A DNA stretch of 24,999 nt from a bacterium (lineage in GTDB: Bacteria > Patescibacteriota > Dojkabacteria > JAKAPS01 > JAJZLI01): NCBI GenBank assembly GCA_021803645.1, contig JAJZLI010000021.1:1-24999 (forward strand), in the 5' to 3' direction. A program made the position numbers and the translations under genes. The notes under the pieces are model-generated. The model was not told the DNA's origin. It searched no databases and worked only from the letters and a program-made list of their open reading frames with translations. This document shows positions 13,564 to 22,306 of this stretch, piece by piece. Each line of letters starts with the position of its first letter. The stretch's first letter is position 1.

Positions 13564-15882
13564 TTAATAAAATTGCCCCACAGCAGGTTTGGCAAAACCG
13601 ACAATGCACATACCTGCATTAGGTTCAAACGTACCATTCTGAAGTTCAGATGGAGAGGCAAAACAAGTTGGAAAATTTGTATAACTATCTTCGATAACGC
13701 CTAAGGATGGGTTTGCCGCCTCGATAACAGAGAAATCGTTGATCCCATTCCAAGTATCTATAATAGCGACATGCTGAGGTGTACAAGATGAACTATATAT
13801 AGAATATGAACCAGGAGTAAGACAAGGAGTGGTCATATCTGCTTGCACAAAGAAAAATACTAAATCTCCAGGGGCAACTAGAGATGGATCTGTAAATGTA
13901 TCAAGATTTGAGTCGGTATACGAATATTGAGTCTCTGTTGTTCTAGGAATGCTAATACCACTATCAGCATAAACAATTTGGGCAAGTCCAGAACAATCTA
14001 CCCCTTGAGTACAAGCTGGAGTTGATTTTGCTTCATTTGAAGATATCTGTAAATATTGATCTCCAATAAACGCACTTGCATCGTTTAATAGATATGAAGC
14101 TGAAAGATTTACTGTTGTAGGAACAGTCTTGTCTAATACACCAGTACAAGCACTAGGATTAAATAAGTTAAATTGACTTGAAACATTTGCCCCAGAAGAG
14201 AGGTTATTTCCCAAACATGCATATGGGTTATACCCTTGGAGTGCGTTCAATACGATAGGATCTTGTAAAGAAAGAGAGCCAGTATAAATAAGATACAGAA
14301 GAAGAGGATCCGGGAAATTAGAAGGGTCAGAAATATAGTATTCCCCAGGAGGTAGAGGATCAACCCCAGAGGTAGAAGAGGTTACAGCAGAATTCTCCTG
14401 ATAGTATGGTTGAAAATTGTGACTAGAAAGATTTTGTTCCATTATTGTGGCCTCACCAACCCAAGGGAAATAGAAGTCAGAAGCAGATGGATTATAAGAG
14501 AAAGATGCACTTCCCTCACCACTACCAGTAGATGTACAAGCGGGAGCATTAGTATTCGTGGTAGAAGCTTTTATATTTGATAAAGGGACAGAAATACCTA
14601 CCCCTGTGAATAAACTATCATACACTGTATTATACTGAGGATTAGAAGGGCCAGCCTCTAGTATACTTTGAGTATTAGCATTTAGATAACCAGTGCTACT
14701 ATTAACATATTTTTTCCATGCAGTAATAGTAGTATGTCCTATAGGAGGACCTCCATCCAAAGAGGCTTCTGTATACCATTCATCAGCAAGAACACTATTA
14801 AGACCTTCAAGGTAAAGATTACTTGATAGAGGAATAGTAACACTAACGGTACCCGTTGCAAGATCAGATTCTAAAGAGCCCCAACAAGATAAAACAGAAA
14901 TCGCATCCTTGGACGTGTATGAAGATGGACATGATGCAGAAACATTAACGTTAAAATAAGTAGATGGATTCTGAGCTACATTGCCAGTATTAGTTGCATC
15001 TGTAGTATTAACAACAGTAACTGTATTTGAACAATAACCTCCAGGAGAAACATTTTGAAGGTTACCTAAATTTAAAACATTTAAAATAAAATTCCAAACA
15101 GACTTTAGTACATTTATAAAATAGGATTGGAGGGTTGTACCAACAATCTCATTAGTTAAATTATATGGATCACCATATGCACCAATTAAATCACATGCTT
15201 CCTGTGTATTATTATATATATTATAGTTTCCATATTGGTTATAACAATCTAAATTATTATTATTTGTCAAATCAACAGGAGTAGATGTTTCTATATTAGG
15301 ATTAGGAAGGTTATTTCCCTGGGAATTATCTATTTGCATAAAGCTACCAATAGTAAACAAATCTGCTGCTTTACCAAGGTCAGGTACTGGAAAAAAAATG
15401 TTTTGAGCTTGATCAGATGAGGTAATAGAGCAACCTATATACTCACCAGCACCACAACTTGAAGGGAGAGAGAATCCTCCTGTACCAGGAAGGTTAGATG
15501 AGCTCATGTTATAGTTAATATATGGGTTGTATGAAGTTTTCTCTACATAATATCCATATGGAGTAAAAGGATTACTACTATCTCCAGATGAACTTACACT
15601 ATTAAAATATTTTAAAAGAGGAATATTTCCAAGAGTTACTTCAAGATCAACTTTAGCAGAACCAGAAATACTAGTTTTATTTCCAGTTATAGGCACATTC
15701 ACTGTAATTGTTCCCAAAGATATATTATTGCAAGAAGTTGCCATAGTAGTAGGTATATTAGATAAATCATATGGGCATCCAGAAAATTGTTCTGAAGCAA
15801 AAACTCTCGGAGTGAGACATACAGCCAAGAGGGTAATAGAAAAACATAATAAAATTTTATTTAAATTGAACTTCTGGTACAT
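13564..15882 (-). CDS. Large secreted NlpC/P60 peptidoglycan endopeptidase
   Basis: A likely cell-wall peptidase of the secretion-like apparatus. The 772-residue protein has a signal peptide (hydrophobic 9-22, cleavage likely after VFA at 29). Residues ~30-600 are a Ser/Asn/Thr-rich, Cys-containing region with no family I recognise, including one hydrophobic stretch (YFINVLKSVWNFILNVLNL) near 262-280. The NlpC/P60 domain is at the C-terminus: DCSGLAQIVYADSGI with catalytic Cys630, SIPRTTETQY, VAPGDLVFF, and PQHVAIIDTW with His704. The usual third polar residue (often His) appears as Glu721 in VIEAAN. NlpC/P60 enzymes paired with a transglycosylase are standard wall-degrading components of Gram-positive conjugation systems. 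Its start overlaps the upstream gene's end by 26 bp; the next gene starts 23 bp downstream. Confidence 0.88.
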   Translation of the reverse strand: MYQKFNLNKILLCFSITLLAVCLTPRVFASEQFSGCPYDLSNIPTTMATSCNNISLGTITVNVPITGNKTSISGSAKVDLEVTLGNIPLLKYFNSVSSSGDSSNPFTPYGYYVEKTSYNPYINYNMSSSNLPGTGGFSLPSSCGAGEYIGCSITSSDQAQNIFFPVPDLGKAADLFTIGSFMQIDNSQGNNLPNPNIETSTPVDLTNNNNLDCYNQYGNYNIYNNTQEACDLIGAYGDPYNLTNEIVGTTLQSYFINVLKSVWNFILNVLNLGNLQNVSPGGYCSNTVTVVNTTDATNTGNVAQNPSTYFNVNVSASCPSSYTSKDAISVLSCWGSLESDLATGTVSVTIPLSSNLYLEGLNSVLADEWYTEASLDGGPPIGHTTITAWKKYVNSSTGYLNANTQSILEAGPSNPQYNTVYDSLFTGVGISVPLSNIKASTTNTNAPACTSTGSGEGSASFSYNPSASDFYFPWVGEATIMEQNLSSHNFQPYYQENSAVTSSTSGVDPLPPGEYYISDPSNFPDPLLLYLIYTGSLSLQDPIVLNALQGYNPYACLGNNLSSGANVSSQFNLFNPSACTGVLDKTVPTTVNLSASYLLNDASAFIGDQYLQISSNEAKSTPACTQGVDCSGLAQIVYADSGISIPRTTETQYSYTDSNLDTFTDPSLVAPGDLVFFFVQADMTTPCLTPGSYSIYSSSCTPQHVAIIDTWNGINDFSVIEAANPSLGVIEDSYTNFPTCFASPSELQNGTFEPNAGMCIVGFAKPAVGQFY

Positions 15883-16717
15883 ATAAAGAAATAGGAACTG
15901 AACTTTGATTTATTATATCAGCATTTGCAGAAATCAGGTATATAGGAAATATGAGAGAATCGTTACTGTCCATATAGTAGGAAGAAGAGATATCCAACAC
16001 AGAAAGATTCTGTACAACAGGAAAGTTTACAGAAGACCCAAACTCAGAAATATCAGCAGAATTTAATTTAACATTCACTAAATTACCATAATGTGAAGTT
16101 AAGTATATAGGTTTGATTGTAAAACTTTTTATCTCTCCATTTGAGTAGAATGAGAAATCTTCATAATATCTACCGGAAGAGTCATAAATATAACTACCAC
16201 TAATTACGGGAAATACCTTTATTATAATAGAATTATTATTAATTTCTTCTAAGTACTTAAATTTAACAGAAATCATCCCAAAATACTGTGTCAATACTTG
16301 GTTTATAAAAATATAAGGATTTACATAAGAAGAAATATTACTATTATTAGAAGTATAAAAGTAAGTATTATTTGAGTAAGAAAAGCTACTACCACCTCTA
16401 CTCCATATCATTGTACTACCACCTGATACAGAAGGTGGAAAAGAAAAACCAATATCATCAGCTATAGTATATGGTGAAATATATGAGGTTTCACTGTAAA
16501 TTGTATTATCTGAAGTTTGAGGGTATAAATTTAATACACTACTAGTATGTTCCATACTATCAATATGATATTTAAATGTTATTTTGGGTATATATACACT
16601 AGATGAGCTTACCTTATTATTAGACTTTGAAAATTTAAAAATATTGGATCTATCCAAATAGACAAATAATATTAATATAAAAATAACAATAGGAATTATG
16701 ATACGTAATATTTTCAT
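15857..16717 (-). CDS. Bitopic extracytoplasmic protein, function unknown
   Basis: Unrecognised, 286 residues. It opens with one membrane helix (ILRIIIPIVIFILILFVYL, 3-21) followed by DRSNIFKFSKSNNK, so the remaining ~260 residues lie outside. That part is very rich in Ser, Tyr, Asn and Ile with beta-strand periodicity, contains no Cys, and shows no enzyme motif. The start overlaps the giant gene's stop by 4 bp (ATGA) and the end overlaps the NlpC/P60 start by 26 bp, so it belongs firmly to the operon. The topology (short inside, helix, large outside domain) is that of a scaffold or channel-lining subunit such as VirB8 or VirB10, but no sequence feature confirms either. Confidence 0.75.
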   Translation of the reverse strand: MKILRIIIPIVIFILILFVYLDRSNIFKFSKSNNKVSSSSVYIPKITFKYHIDSMEHTSSVLNLYPQTSDNTIYSETSYISPYTIADDIGFSFPPSVSGGSTMIWSRGGSSFSYSNNTYFYTSNNSNISSYVNPYIFINQVLTQYFGMISVKFKYLEEINNNSIIIKVFPVISGSYIYDSSGRYYEDFSFYSNGEIKSFTIKPIYLTSHYGNLVNVKLNSADISEFGSSVNFPVVQNLSVLDISSSYYMDSNDSLIFPIYLISANADIINQSSVPISLYVPEVQFK

Positions 16718-19700
16718 TTTGATGTAGAAACAACTTCCCCTTTATATATACCCTCACCAACATAAAGATAAGGGTTGTTAATATTTTTTATAACAATAAC
16801 ATTTCCATTTTGTGTCCTCACAGTAACATTATCAGATGTAAGATTTAAAATGCTTCCATTTACAGGAGAGGTAACTAAACCAATAGCAGAAGAAGTTGAA
16901 GGGGAAGAATTTACAGTATCAGCTGTTCCACTATTATTACCACTTCCAAAAATACCAGCCCCAAATATACTACTAGAAATTAATGACCAAGAGACAACGT
17001 ATATAATAATAGTTTTTAAGAATTGTTCAAGATCAAAATCAAATCTAAAAAATAGCATCATCATACCTATGATAATGTCAAACCCCACACTCGCAAGAGA
17101 ATGCAAAAATGTTCTTCCAATCCAACCAAAAAGTGTTTGTGCTGGCTTAACCACTAACCATTGCCAAAGGTTAATATGAAAAACTCTATTAATTACAACT
17201 AAGATAGAAGTAGCTGCAATACCAATTCCTATTGCAACTAAAGCGGGAACTGCTGCAATAGTACCAGCAACACCTAATGCAACCCCTATCAATCCACCCA
17301 ATAAGTATGCTCCAGCAGCAGCAAATCCCGTATTAATCCAAGCAAAAATTCCTTGCAGAATACCATTTTTAAACAATAATGACTGAGCTAATAACTTTGG
17401 GGATTCACTTGTCTCCTGTACAAGAGATCCTATTTCAAAAGCACCCTCACCAACTTTACCTACTGTAGCCCATGCCTCAGACATCCATTTAAAAATCCCA
17501 ACCTTTGCAAGAGAAATATCATAATAATAACGAATAATAGATGCTGATAAAAGAGTTACTCCTCCAACAGCAAGACCTACAAGAGGGCCGCCAAAAATAC
17601 TGCCAATAACAAATCCCGCTAATCCCCAATCCATAGAGGCACCAATCGCGTGAGGAATAGTTGCTTCTACCTTAGTCCCAATTTTACTTCCCCAGAATTC
17701 AAGCCCATACCTAGCACCAAAAGTTCCAAGTCCAACAAGAGCTGCAAGAGGAGTAGATAAACCAAGAATTTTCCCTACCACTAGGCCCCATATAGCAGTC
17801 ATTGGCATATCCTTTATAGCAGAAAAAGAAACAACTCCATCTGGTTTTAAATTTCTAAAGTAATTCCCCAGTTTATTTAAAAATCCTACCTCAATACCTC
17901 TATCAGTAGCTAATTTGGATAATTTTTCTGCAAATAACAATCTCCCTTGTTCAGAAGTAATACCAAAAAGAGAACCCATATCTACCTTTGCATAAATCTC
18001 TGGGTTCTTTAAAATAGTATCTATAAAATTAGGTAGTCCTAAATTACCCAAATTAGAAACAATCTCCCCAACATCAGAAATATTTACAGTAGGAAGAAAT
18101 ATATCTTTAAGAGCTAGAGCATTCCTAGTAACATAATCTAAATTCATAAGATCCCTAAGGCTTATAGCTCCAGCCTCCCCAACAACAGAGTTTAATTGAT
18201 TTAGCAGATCAAACATCTTAGAACCTTCAAATAAATTGACATGTTCAAGATGAACCGTGCCCCCCTCAGAGGAGGCATATCTATCAATTCTAGATATAAA
18301 ATCTTTAATGCTAATCGAGGTTTCTCCTGTAAGGTCTGACACACTAAATATATGCTCCCCATTAATTACAAAATCATTTACAAGCAAATTTACAGAAGTA
18401 GGATCTAAAAAACCTGAAATTTTTGTAGTATCAGATGCAGAAAAAATTTTCAGGAAAGAATCTCTTGATAACTTATTAACAATGTCTATATCGTTACCTT
18501 TTAGGAAAGCAATATCAAATCTATCTATTGTGGTTTTTGACATATCTATTCCCCAAACAGAAAGACTATGTCTAAAAGCATCTAAGGTTTCAGCTTCACC
18601 AGATATGCCAAGAGAAACAAATGTATCTTTTAGCTTTGAGACATCTACAAAATCTATAGCACTTGCATTTTTTATTGAGTCAGATAACCTTAAATAAACC
18701 CTTAAAGGAAGGTTAATGTTTTTTATCTCAAAAGGACTTACCTTCCCTCTTAAAAATCTTTCAATATCATCAGAAGAAAAACCAAAATCCTTCAATCTAT
18801 CTTCATACACTGCTGCTACCCTATCTTTAAATAAATCCGGAGAAATACTTCCTGCCACAAGGTTATGTATATCTGGAGACAGGGCAGCTAATACTCTACT
18901 ATCAAATCCAAAGCCACCAAGAAGGCCATTAACTTCATCTACAGATCTTCCTCCAGAAAGATATCTTGCAAAATCAAATTTTCTAAGATCTGTAATTCTC
19001 CCTATACGAAATAACCCTTGTTGTTGAATTCTTAAAAATTCATCATTTCTATATCCTTCTAAAATGCGTAACCTTAACTCTTCAATTCTTGAATCCAATT
19101 CAGGATTTGCCATGAAAGAGTGAGCATTCAAGAATTCCCTTACAGCATCTTCTGATACTACAGCAGGAATATTCAGTCTTATTAAGTCGTCATTAAGAAG
19201 AAACCTTACTCTCTCAAGTTCTGATGCCGTTAGAGCAAACGGGTCAGAAACAGATGACATATAAACAGACAAATGCTGATGAATCAATTGGTTAAATTCT
19301 GCAGTATTTGAAAATATAAGTCCCTCAGTAGGAACACGAGGAACAACAATTCTTCCCCCAACATGTTGTATATATGAGAGTACAGCACTAGAAGTAACCC
19401 CCAACCCTGCACCAATCGCTGCACCAACAGGTCCTAATAAAGAAAACCCTATAAGCCCAAGACCTCCTCCTGCTGCAATAAAACGAGATGCATCTACTCC
19501 AGATACAGCGGAATTTATCACTGTTTCATTAAATACACTGTTCTTAAAAAAATCAGATATTGCTCCGGTAGTGAGACCAACCCCAGGGATAATTAAACTC
19601 AATGGAGCAATTCCATGTGTTGCAATAGCAAGGACAGTAAAGGGAAGTAAGCTTGCAGAACCAAATTCTATTGTATTCTGCATTTTAAATAAATACCTTG

Positions 19701-21645
19701 CCATACCAAGATCCTCTACTGCTTTCCCATATGAAAAAAGAGAACGTCCTACTCCCATAAGATCAACTGCCCTTATTGCCATTCCTCCTCCAATAACAGC
19801 AAGCATAGGAACAGCACCTACCCCTAAAAATGAGCCTAAGAGTATAGTAGGAACAGCCATCTCTATTCCAAAAAACCCAGTTTTTGCCATAATTTCTCCA
19901 GCAGAAAAAGGAGTGTCTGCAATTGTAGAAATAGCCCTCCTTATTATATTTGCAGTTAATGGAGACTGTGCATTAAACATTTCAACAAAATCAGGAACAA
20001 ATTTAATTGCAAAAAGAGAACTACCAACAATAATTCCTAATGGAGCGCTACCCATTACAATTCCCAATGCTAAAGCAGGAATACTTGCTTCAACACCATC
20101 CTTTAAAATTAGTTTGAGACCATTCATTCCAAATTTAAAGCTATCAACCCCCATAAGGAATCTATCAGTAAGAGACCCTCCGCTATTCACTCTAACAAGA
20201 GCAGATTTTAAAAATTCACCTTTAAAAAGCCTTGCATCAACAAATTGAACTGCCTTTCCTAATATAAATCGAAATGCATATGCAAAAAGTGCAGGTGAGG
20301 CAGCAAAAAAATCTAATAATTTAGAGATAGTCTTCTTTTTCTTAAAACGCTTTGGAGGAGATGCTTTTTTAAGATGAAAGGAAAACTTTTTTTTATTTAT
20401 TCTTCTTAAAAAGTTCCAAAAACCACGACCCAGTGGTCTTGCATTAGACATATTTTCTTGTGCAGTTCTATCCTGAAAATTGTTGAAAAAAACAGGAAGA
20501 GAAACAACTGAATCATCAAAAAGAGAAGTTGAAAATTCTCTGCCTGCAAATTTATTTATATTTGCAGAAGAAACAGTACTTCCAAGTGCAGAAACCGCAT
20601 CCCTAGTAGAATCATGAATAATTCTTTTTAAAAACCTAGATTCATAAAATGTCCTATTATCCTCTAATAACCCTAACCCATGTAAAAATCCTATTTCAGA
20701 AGCAATTCTCCATGAATGAGGTACAAAAAATAAACCTTGAGACCTTCTGCGTTTATCAGAATCAGTAATAAAATTATATAAATACCAGAAAGAATATCTT
20801 TTAGATGTAGCCACTGGGACAGACATAGCATCCCCAAATCCTTCAAATTTGCCATCGCTATCGAAAATAGGCTCTCTTATAAGAGCAACAGTCCTTGTCT
20901 TTGTTAAAACTTCAGAATAGACATCCCTAGCTTCCATTAAAGTAGAGCCAGGATACTGAGAGAGAATTAAATTCACAGCACTATCTCTAGGAAGCCCCTT
21001 AAGCTTAGGAAAAATCTCTCCTATAAAAACTGTACGACCACCTAAAGAATGACTAAGTTTATCTCCATGACCAGTAGGTCCTCCAGAATTTACAACATCA
21101 ACGGGGACAAAACCCTGCTTAATATTTAAATTCTCATCCCTAGCAGGCATATAACCATACCTGTAGTAATAGTCTAATTGCTCACTAATAACAGCACTAA
21201 TCTTTCTTTCGTTAATCTTTAAAAATTTTTTAACTCTATTTACACCTGTGTTATATGCAATACCATTTTGTAAGTATTGTGCGGCAAGTGCAGGGGCCAA
21301 GGAAGCAGCAAGGAGTCTTGCTTCTCTTGCCTTATAATCCCTCTTAAAAATACTATGGACTCCAGAAGAGAATGATAAAGACAGATTCCTAGTAATCTCT
21401 TCTTGAACATATCCAACATATTGCATCCTTGCTACTGCAGGAGCAATATCATCTACTAAAGATCTTGATTTTGTACCAACCCTTCTAACATAATCCCGTA
21501 AAGTATTTCCACCAGATAGGTTGGTATATGAAGTGAGGTCAATTCTATTTGCAAGAAGAATATTATCAAGATCAGAACGAGTAAAATCCAAAGGATCGCA
21601 ATAAGTATCATATAAAAGTTGTTTTATTTTATCTACATCAACCAT
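16714..21645 (-). CDS. Giant multi-spanning membrane protein of the secretion-like operon
   Basis: Unrecognised, 1643 residues from the ATG at 21645 (an in-frame TTG at 21657 would add four). Numbering from the TTG, residues 1-410 are soluble and mostly helical; 411-438 form a strongly basic patch (RRINKKK, KRFKKKK). Hydrophobic Gly/Ala-rich segments lie at ~522-555, 599-630, 666-700 and 725-760. A ~500-residue soluble helical region follows (~770-1270), then more membrane segments at ~1283-1320, 1343-1380, 1433-1490 and 1523-1570. Several segments have glycine-zipper spacing (GAAIGAGLG, GGLIGVALGVAG). The last ~75 residues are outside: a Ser/Asn linker, then VTVRTQNGNVIVI and YLYVGEGIYKGEVV, recalling the M23/lipoyl-like beta barrel but without metal-binding His. 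In position it resembles an enlarged VirB6-class or scaffold component. It starts inside the end of the 219-residue gene (8-bp overlap). Confidence 0.85.
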   Translation of the reverse strand: MVDVDKIKQLLYDTYCDPLDFTRSDLDNILLANRIDLTSYTNLSGGNTLRDYVRRVGTKSRSLVDDIAPAVARMQYVGYVQEEITRNLSLSFSSGVHSIFKRDYKAREARLLAASLAPALAAQYLQNGIAYNTGVNRVKKFLKINERKISAVISEQLDYYYRYGYMPARDENLNIKQGFVPVDVVNSGGPTGHGDKLSHSLGGRTVFIGEIFPKLKGLPRDSAVNLILSQYPGSTLMEARDVYSEVLTKTRTVALIREPIFDSDGKFEGFGDAMSVPVATSKRYSFWYLYNFITDSDKRRRSQGLFFVPHSWRIASEIGFLHGLGLLEDNRTFYESRFLKRIIHDSTRDAVSALGSTVSSANINKFAGREFSTSLFDDSVVSLPVFFNNFQDRTAQENMSNARPLGRGFWNFLRRINKKKFSFHLKKASPPKRFKKKKTISKLLDFFAASPALFAYAFRFILGKAVQFVDARLFKGEFLKSALVRVNSGGSLTDRFLMGVDSFKFGMNGLKLILKDGVEASIPALALGIVMGSAPLGIIVGSSLFAIKFVPDFVEMFNAQSPLTANIIRRAISTIADTPFSAGEIMAKTGFFGIEMAVPTILLGSFLGVGAVPMLAVIGGGMAIRAVDLMGVGRSLFSYGKAVEDLGMARYLFKMQNTIEFGSASLLPFTVLAIATHGIAPLSLIIPGVGLTTGAISDFFKNSVFNETVINSAVSGVDASRFIAAGGGLGLIGFSLLGPVGAAIGAGLGVTSSAVLSYIQHVGGRIVVPRVPTEGLIFSNTAEFNQLIHQHLSVYMSSVSDPFALTASELERVRFLLNDDLIRLNIPAVVSEDAVREFLNAHSFMANPELDSRIEELRLRILEGYRNDEFLRIQQQGLFRIGRITDLRKFDFARYLSGGRSVDEVNGLLGGFGFDSRVLAALSPDIHNLVAGSISPDLFKDRVAAVYEDRLKDFGFSSDDIERFLRGKVSPFEIKNINLPLRVYLRLSDSIKNASAIDFVDVSKLKDTFVSLGISGEAETLDAFRHSLSVWGIDMSKTTIDRFDIAFLKGNDIDIVNKLSRDSFLKIFSASDTTKISGFLDPTSVNLLVNDFVINGEHIFSVSDLTGETSISIKDFISRIDRYASSEGGTVHLEHVNLFEGSKMFDLLNQLNSVVGEAGAISLRDLMNLDYVTRNALALKDIFLPTVNISDVGEIVSNLGNLGLPNFIDTILKNPEIYAKVDMGSLFGITSEQGRLLFAEKLSKLATDRGIEVGFLNKLGNYFRNLKPDGVVSFSAIKDMPMTAIWGLVVGKILGLSTPLAALVGLGTFGARYGLEFWGSKIGTKVEATIPHAIGASMDWGLAGFVIGSIFGGPLVGLAVGGVTLLSASIIRYYYDISLAKVGIFKWMSEAWATVGKVGEGAFEIGSLVQETSESPKLLAQSLLFKNGILQGIFAWINTGFAAAGAYLLGGLIGVALGVAGTIAAVPALVAIGIGIAATSILVVINRVFHINLWQWLVVKPAQTLFGWIGRTFLHSLASVGFDIIIGMMMLFFRFDFDLEQFLKTIIIYVVSWSLISSSIFGAGIFGSGNNSGTADTVNSSPSTSSAIGLVTSPVNGSILNLTSDNVTVRTQNGNVIVIKNINNPYLYVGEGIYKGEVVSTSK

Positions 21646-22297
21646 ATTGTATTTCAATCAAATCACTAATTTGCGAAACACTACTAAGACATAGTATTGT
21701 ATCAGATAGCATAATAATTCCCTCTTGCATAATGTTCCATAAATCAAAGATATATTCATCAGGAGTATTGTTAAAATCACCGGCAACACCACCATACTGA
21801 ATAAATTTCCTCATCAAAGAAAGTATTTTAGATTTTTTAATATATTCAAAATTCTCAATATTTGAATACTGTTCTAAGAAATAATAATTATCAAGATATA
21901 TAACATTAGATCTATATGAAAAATCCTCATAATGCTCTAAACTGGCAATTGCATCATTATATACTGAAACATAAAAACCTTTAGGGTTAGATAAATTTTC
22001 ATTTTGAGTAAAATTAAGTCCATCTGAAGATAGCATAAATTCAATGTAACTTTTCCCCAAGATAGGGACAATTAAATCAAATTTAAACTTTCCTACAATA
22101 TTGTCATGTATATGATATGAAAAAGCATTAAAGAAATAGTCATACAGAGGAAATATTTTGTCATTGAAAGGAATATCTGTTTGGGAATAGTGCAATATAC
22201 TATCAAAATCCTCCCAATTGCCAAAATGTTCTATAAAGGATTCAAAATTAGAAAAAGATTGTCCAAATGTATCATAGTAATAGTTTTTTAAATTCAT
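21638..22297 (-). CDS. Acidic soluble protein of unknown function in the secretion-like operon
   Basis: Unrecognised, 219 residues. There is no signal peptide and no membrane segment. The composition is acidic and very aromatic (many Tyr and Phe, e.g. KNYYYDTFGQSFSNFESF and DNYYFLEQYSNIENF). No catalytic motif or nucleotide-binding loop is visible. It begins 9 bp after the VirB6-like gene and its end overlaps the start of the giant gene, so it is translated with them. Being the one clearly cytoplasmic product of the operon, it might be a chaperone, plug or regulator of the membrane complex; this is inference from position only. Confidence 0.75.
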   Translation of the reverse strand: MNLKNYYYDTFGQSFSNFESFIEHFGNWEDFDSILHYSQTDIPFNDKIFPLYDYFFNAFSYHIHDNIVGKFKFDLIVPILGKSYIEFMLSSDGLNFTQNENLSNPKGFYVSVYNDAIASLEHYEDFSYRSNVIYLDNYYFLEQYSNIENFEYIKKSKILSLMRKFIQYGGVAGDFNNTPDEYIFDLWNIMQEGIIMLSDTILCLSSVSQISDLIEIQYG

Positions 22298-22306
22298 AAT
22301 ACAAAG

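Noticed and set aside
13541..13609. N-terminal extension of the VirB8-like protein from an upstream ATG
   Set aside because: It would overlap the NlpC/P60 coding end by 46 bp and encode a Cys-rich leader that is a shadow of that gene; the ATG at 13540 gives a normal cytoplasmic start and anchor.
19571..20248. Plus-strand open frame of 225 codons
   Set aside because: It lies opposite the giant membrane protein and its Ile/Pro/Ala-rich composition mirrors the Gly/Ala-rich helices on the coding strand; no domain or start signal.
16714..21645. Phage tail tape-measure protein with associated wall hydrolases
   Set aside because: The glycine-zipper giant plus NlpC/P60 and SLT recalls a phage tail, but there are no capsid, tail-tube or baseplate genes, and the neighbours are VirB6-like and bitopic membrane proteins.
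11671..21657. TGA recoded to glycine, as in Gracilibacteria/Absconditabacteria
   Set aside because: TGA ends several genes in ATGA overlaps (for example at 12039, 12827 and 16714), with intact protein ends and downstream starts, so the standard code applies.
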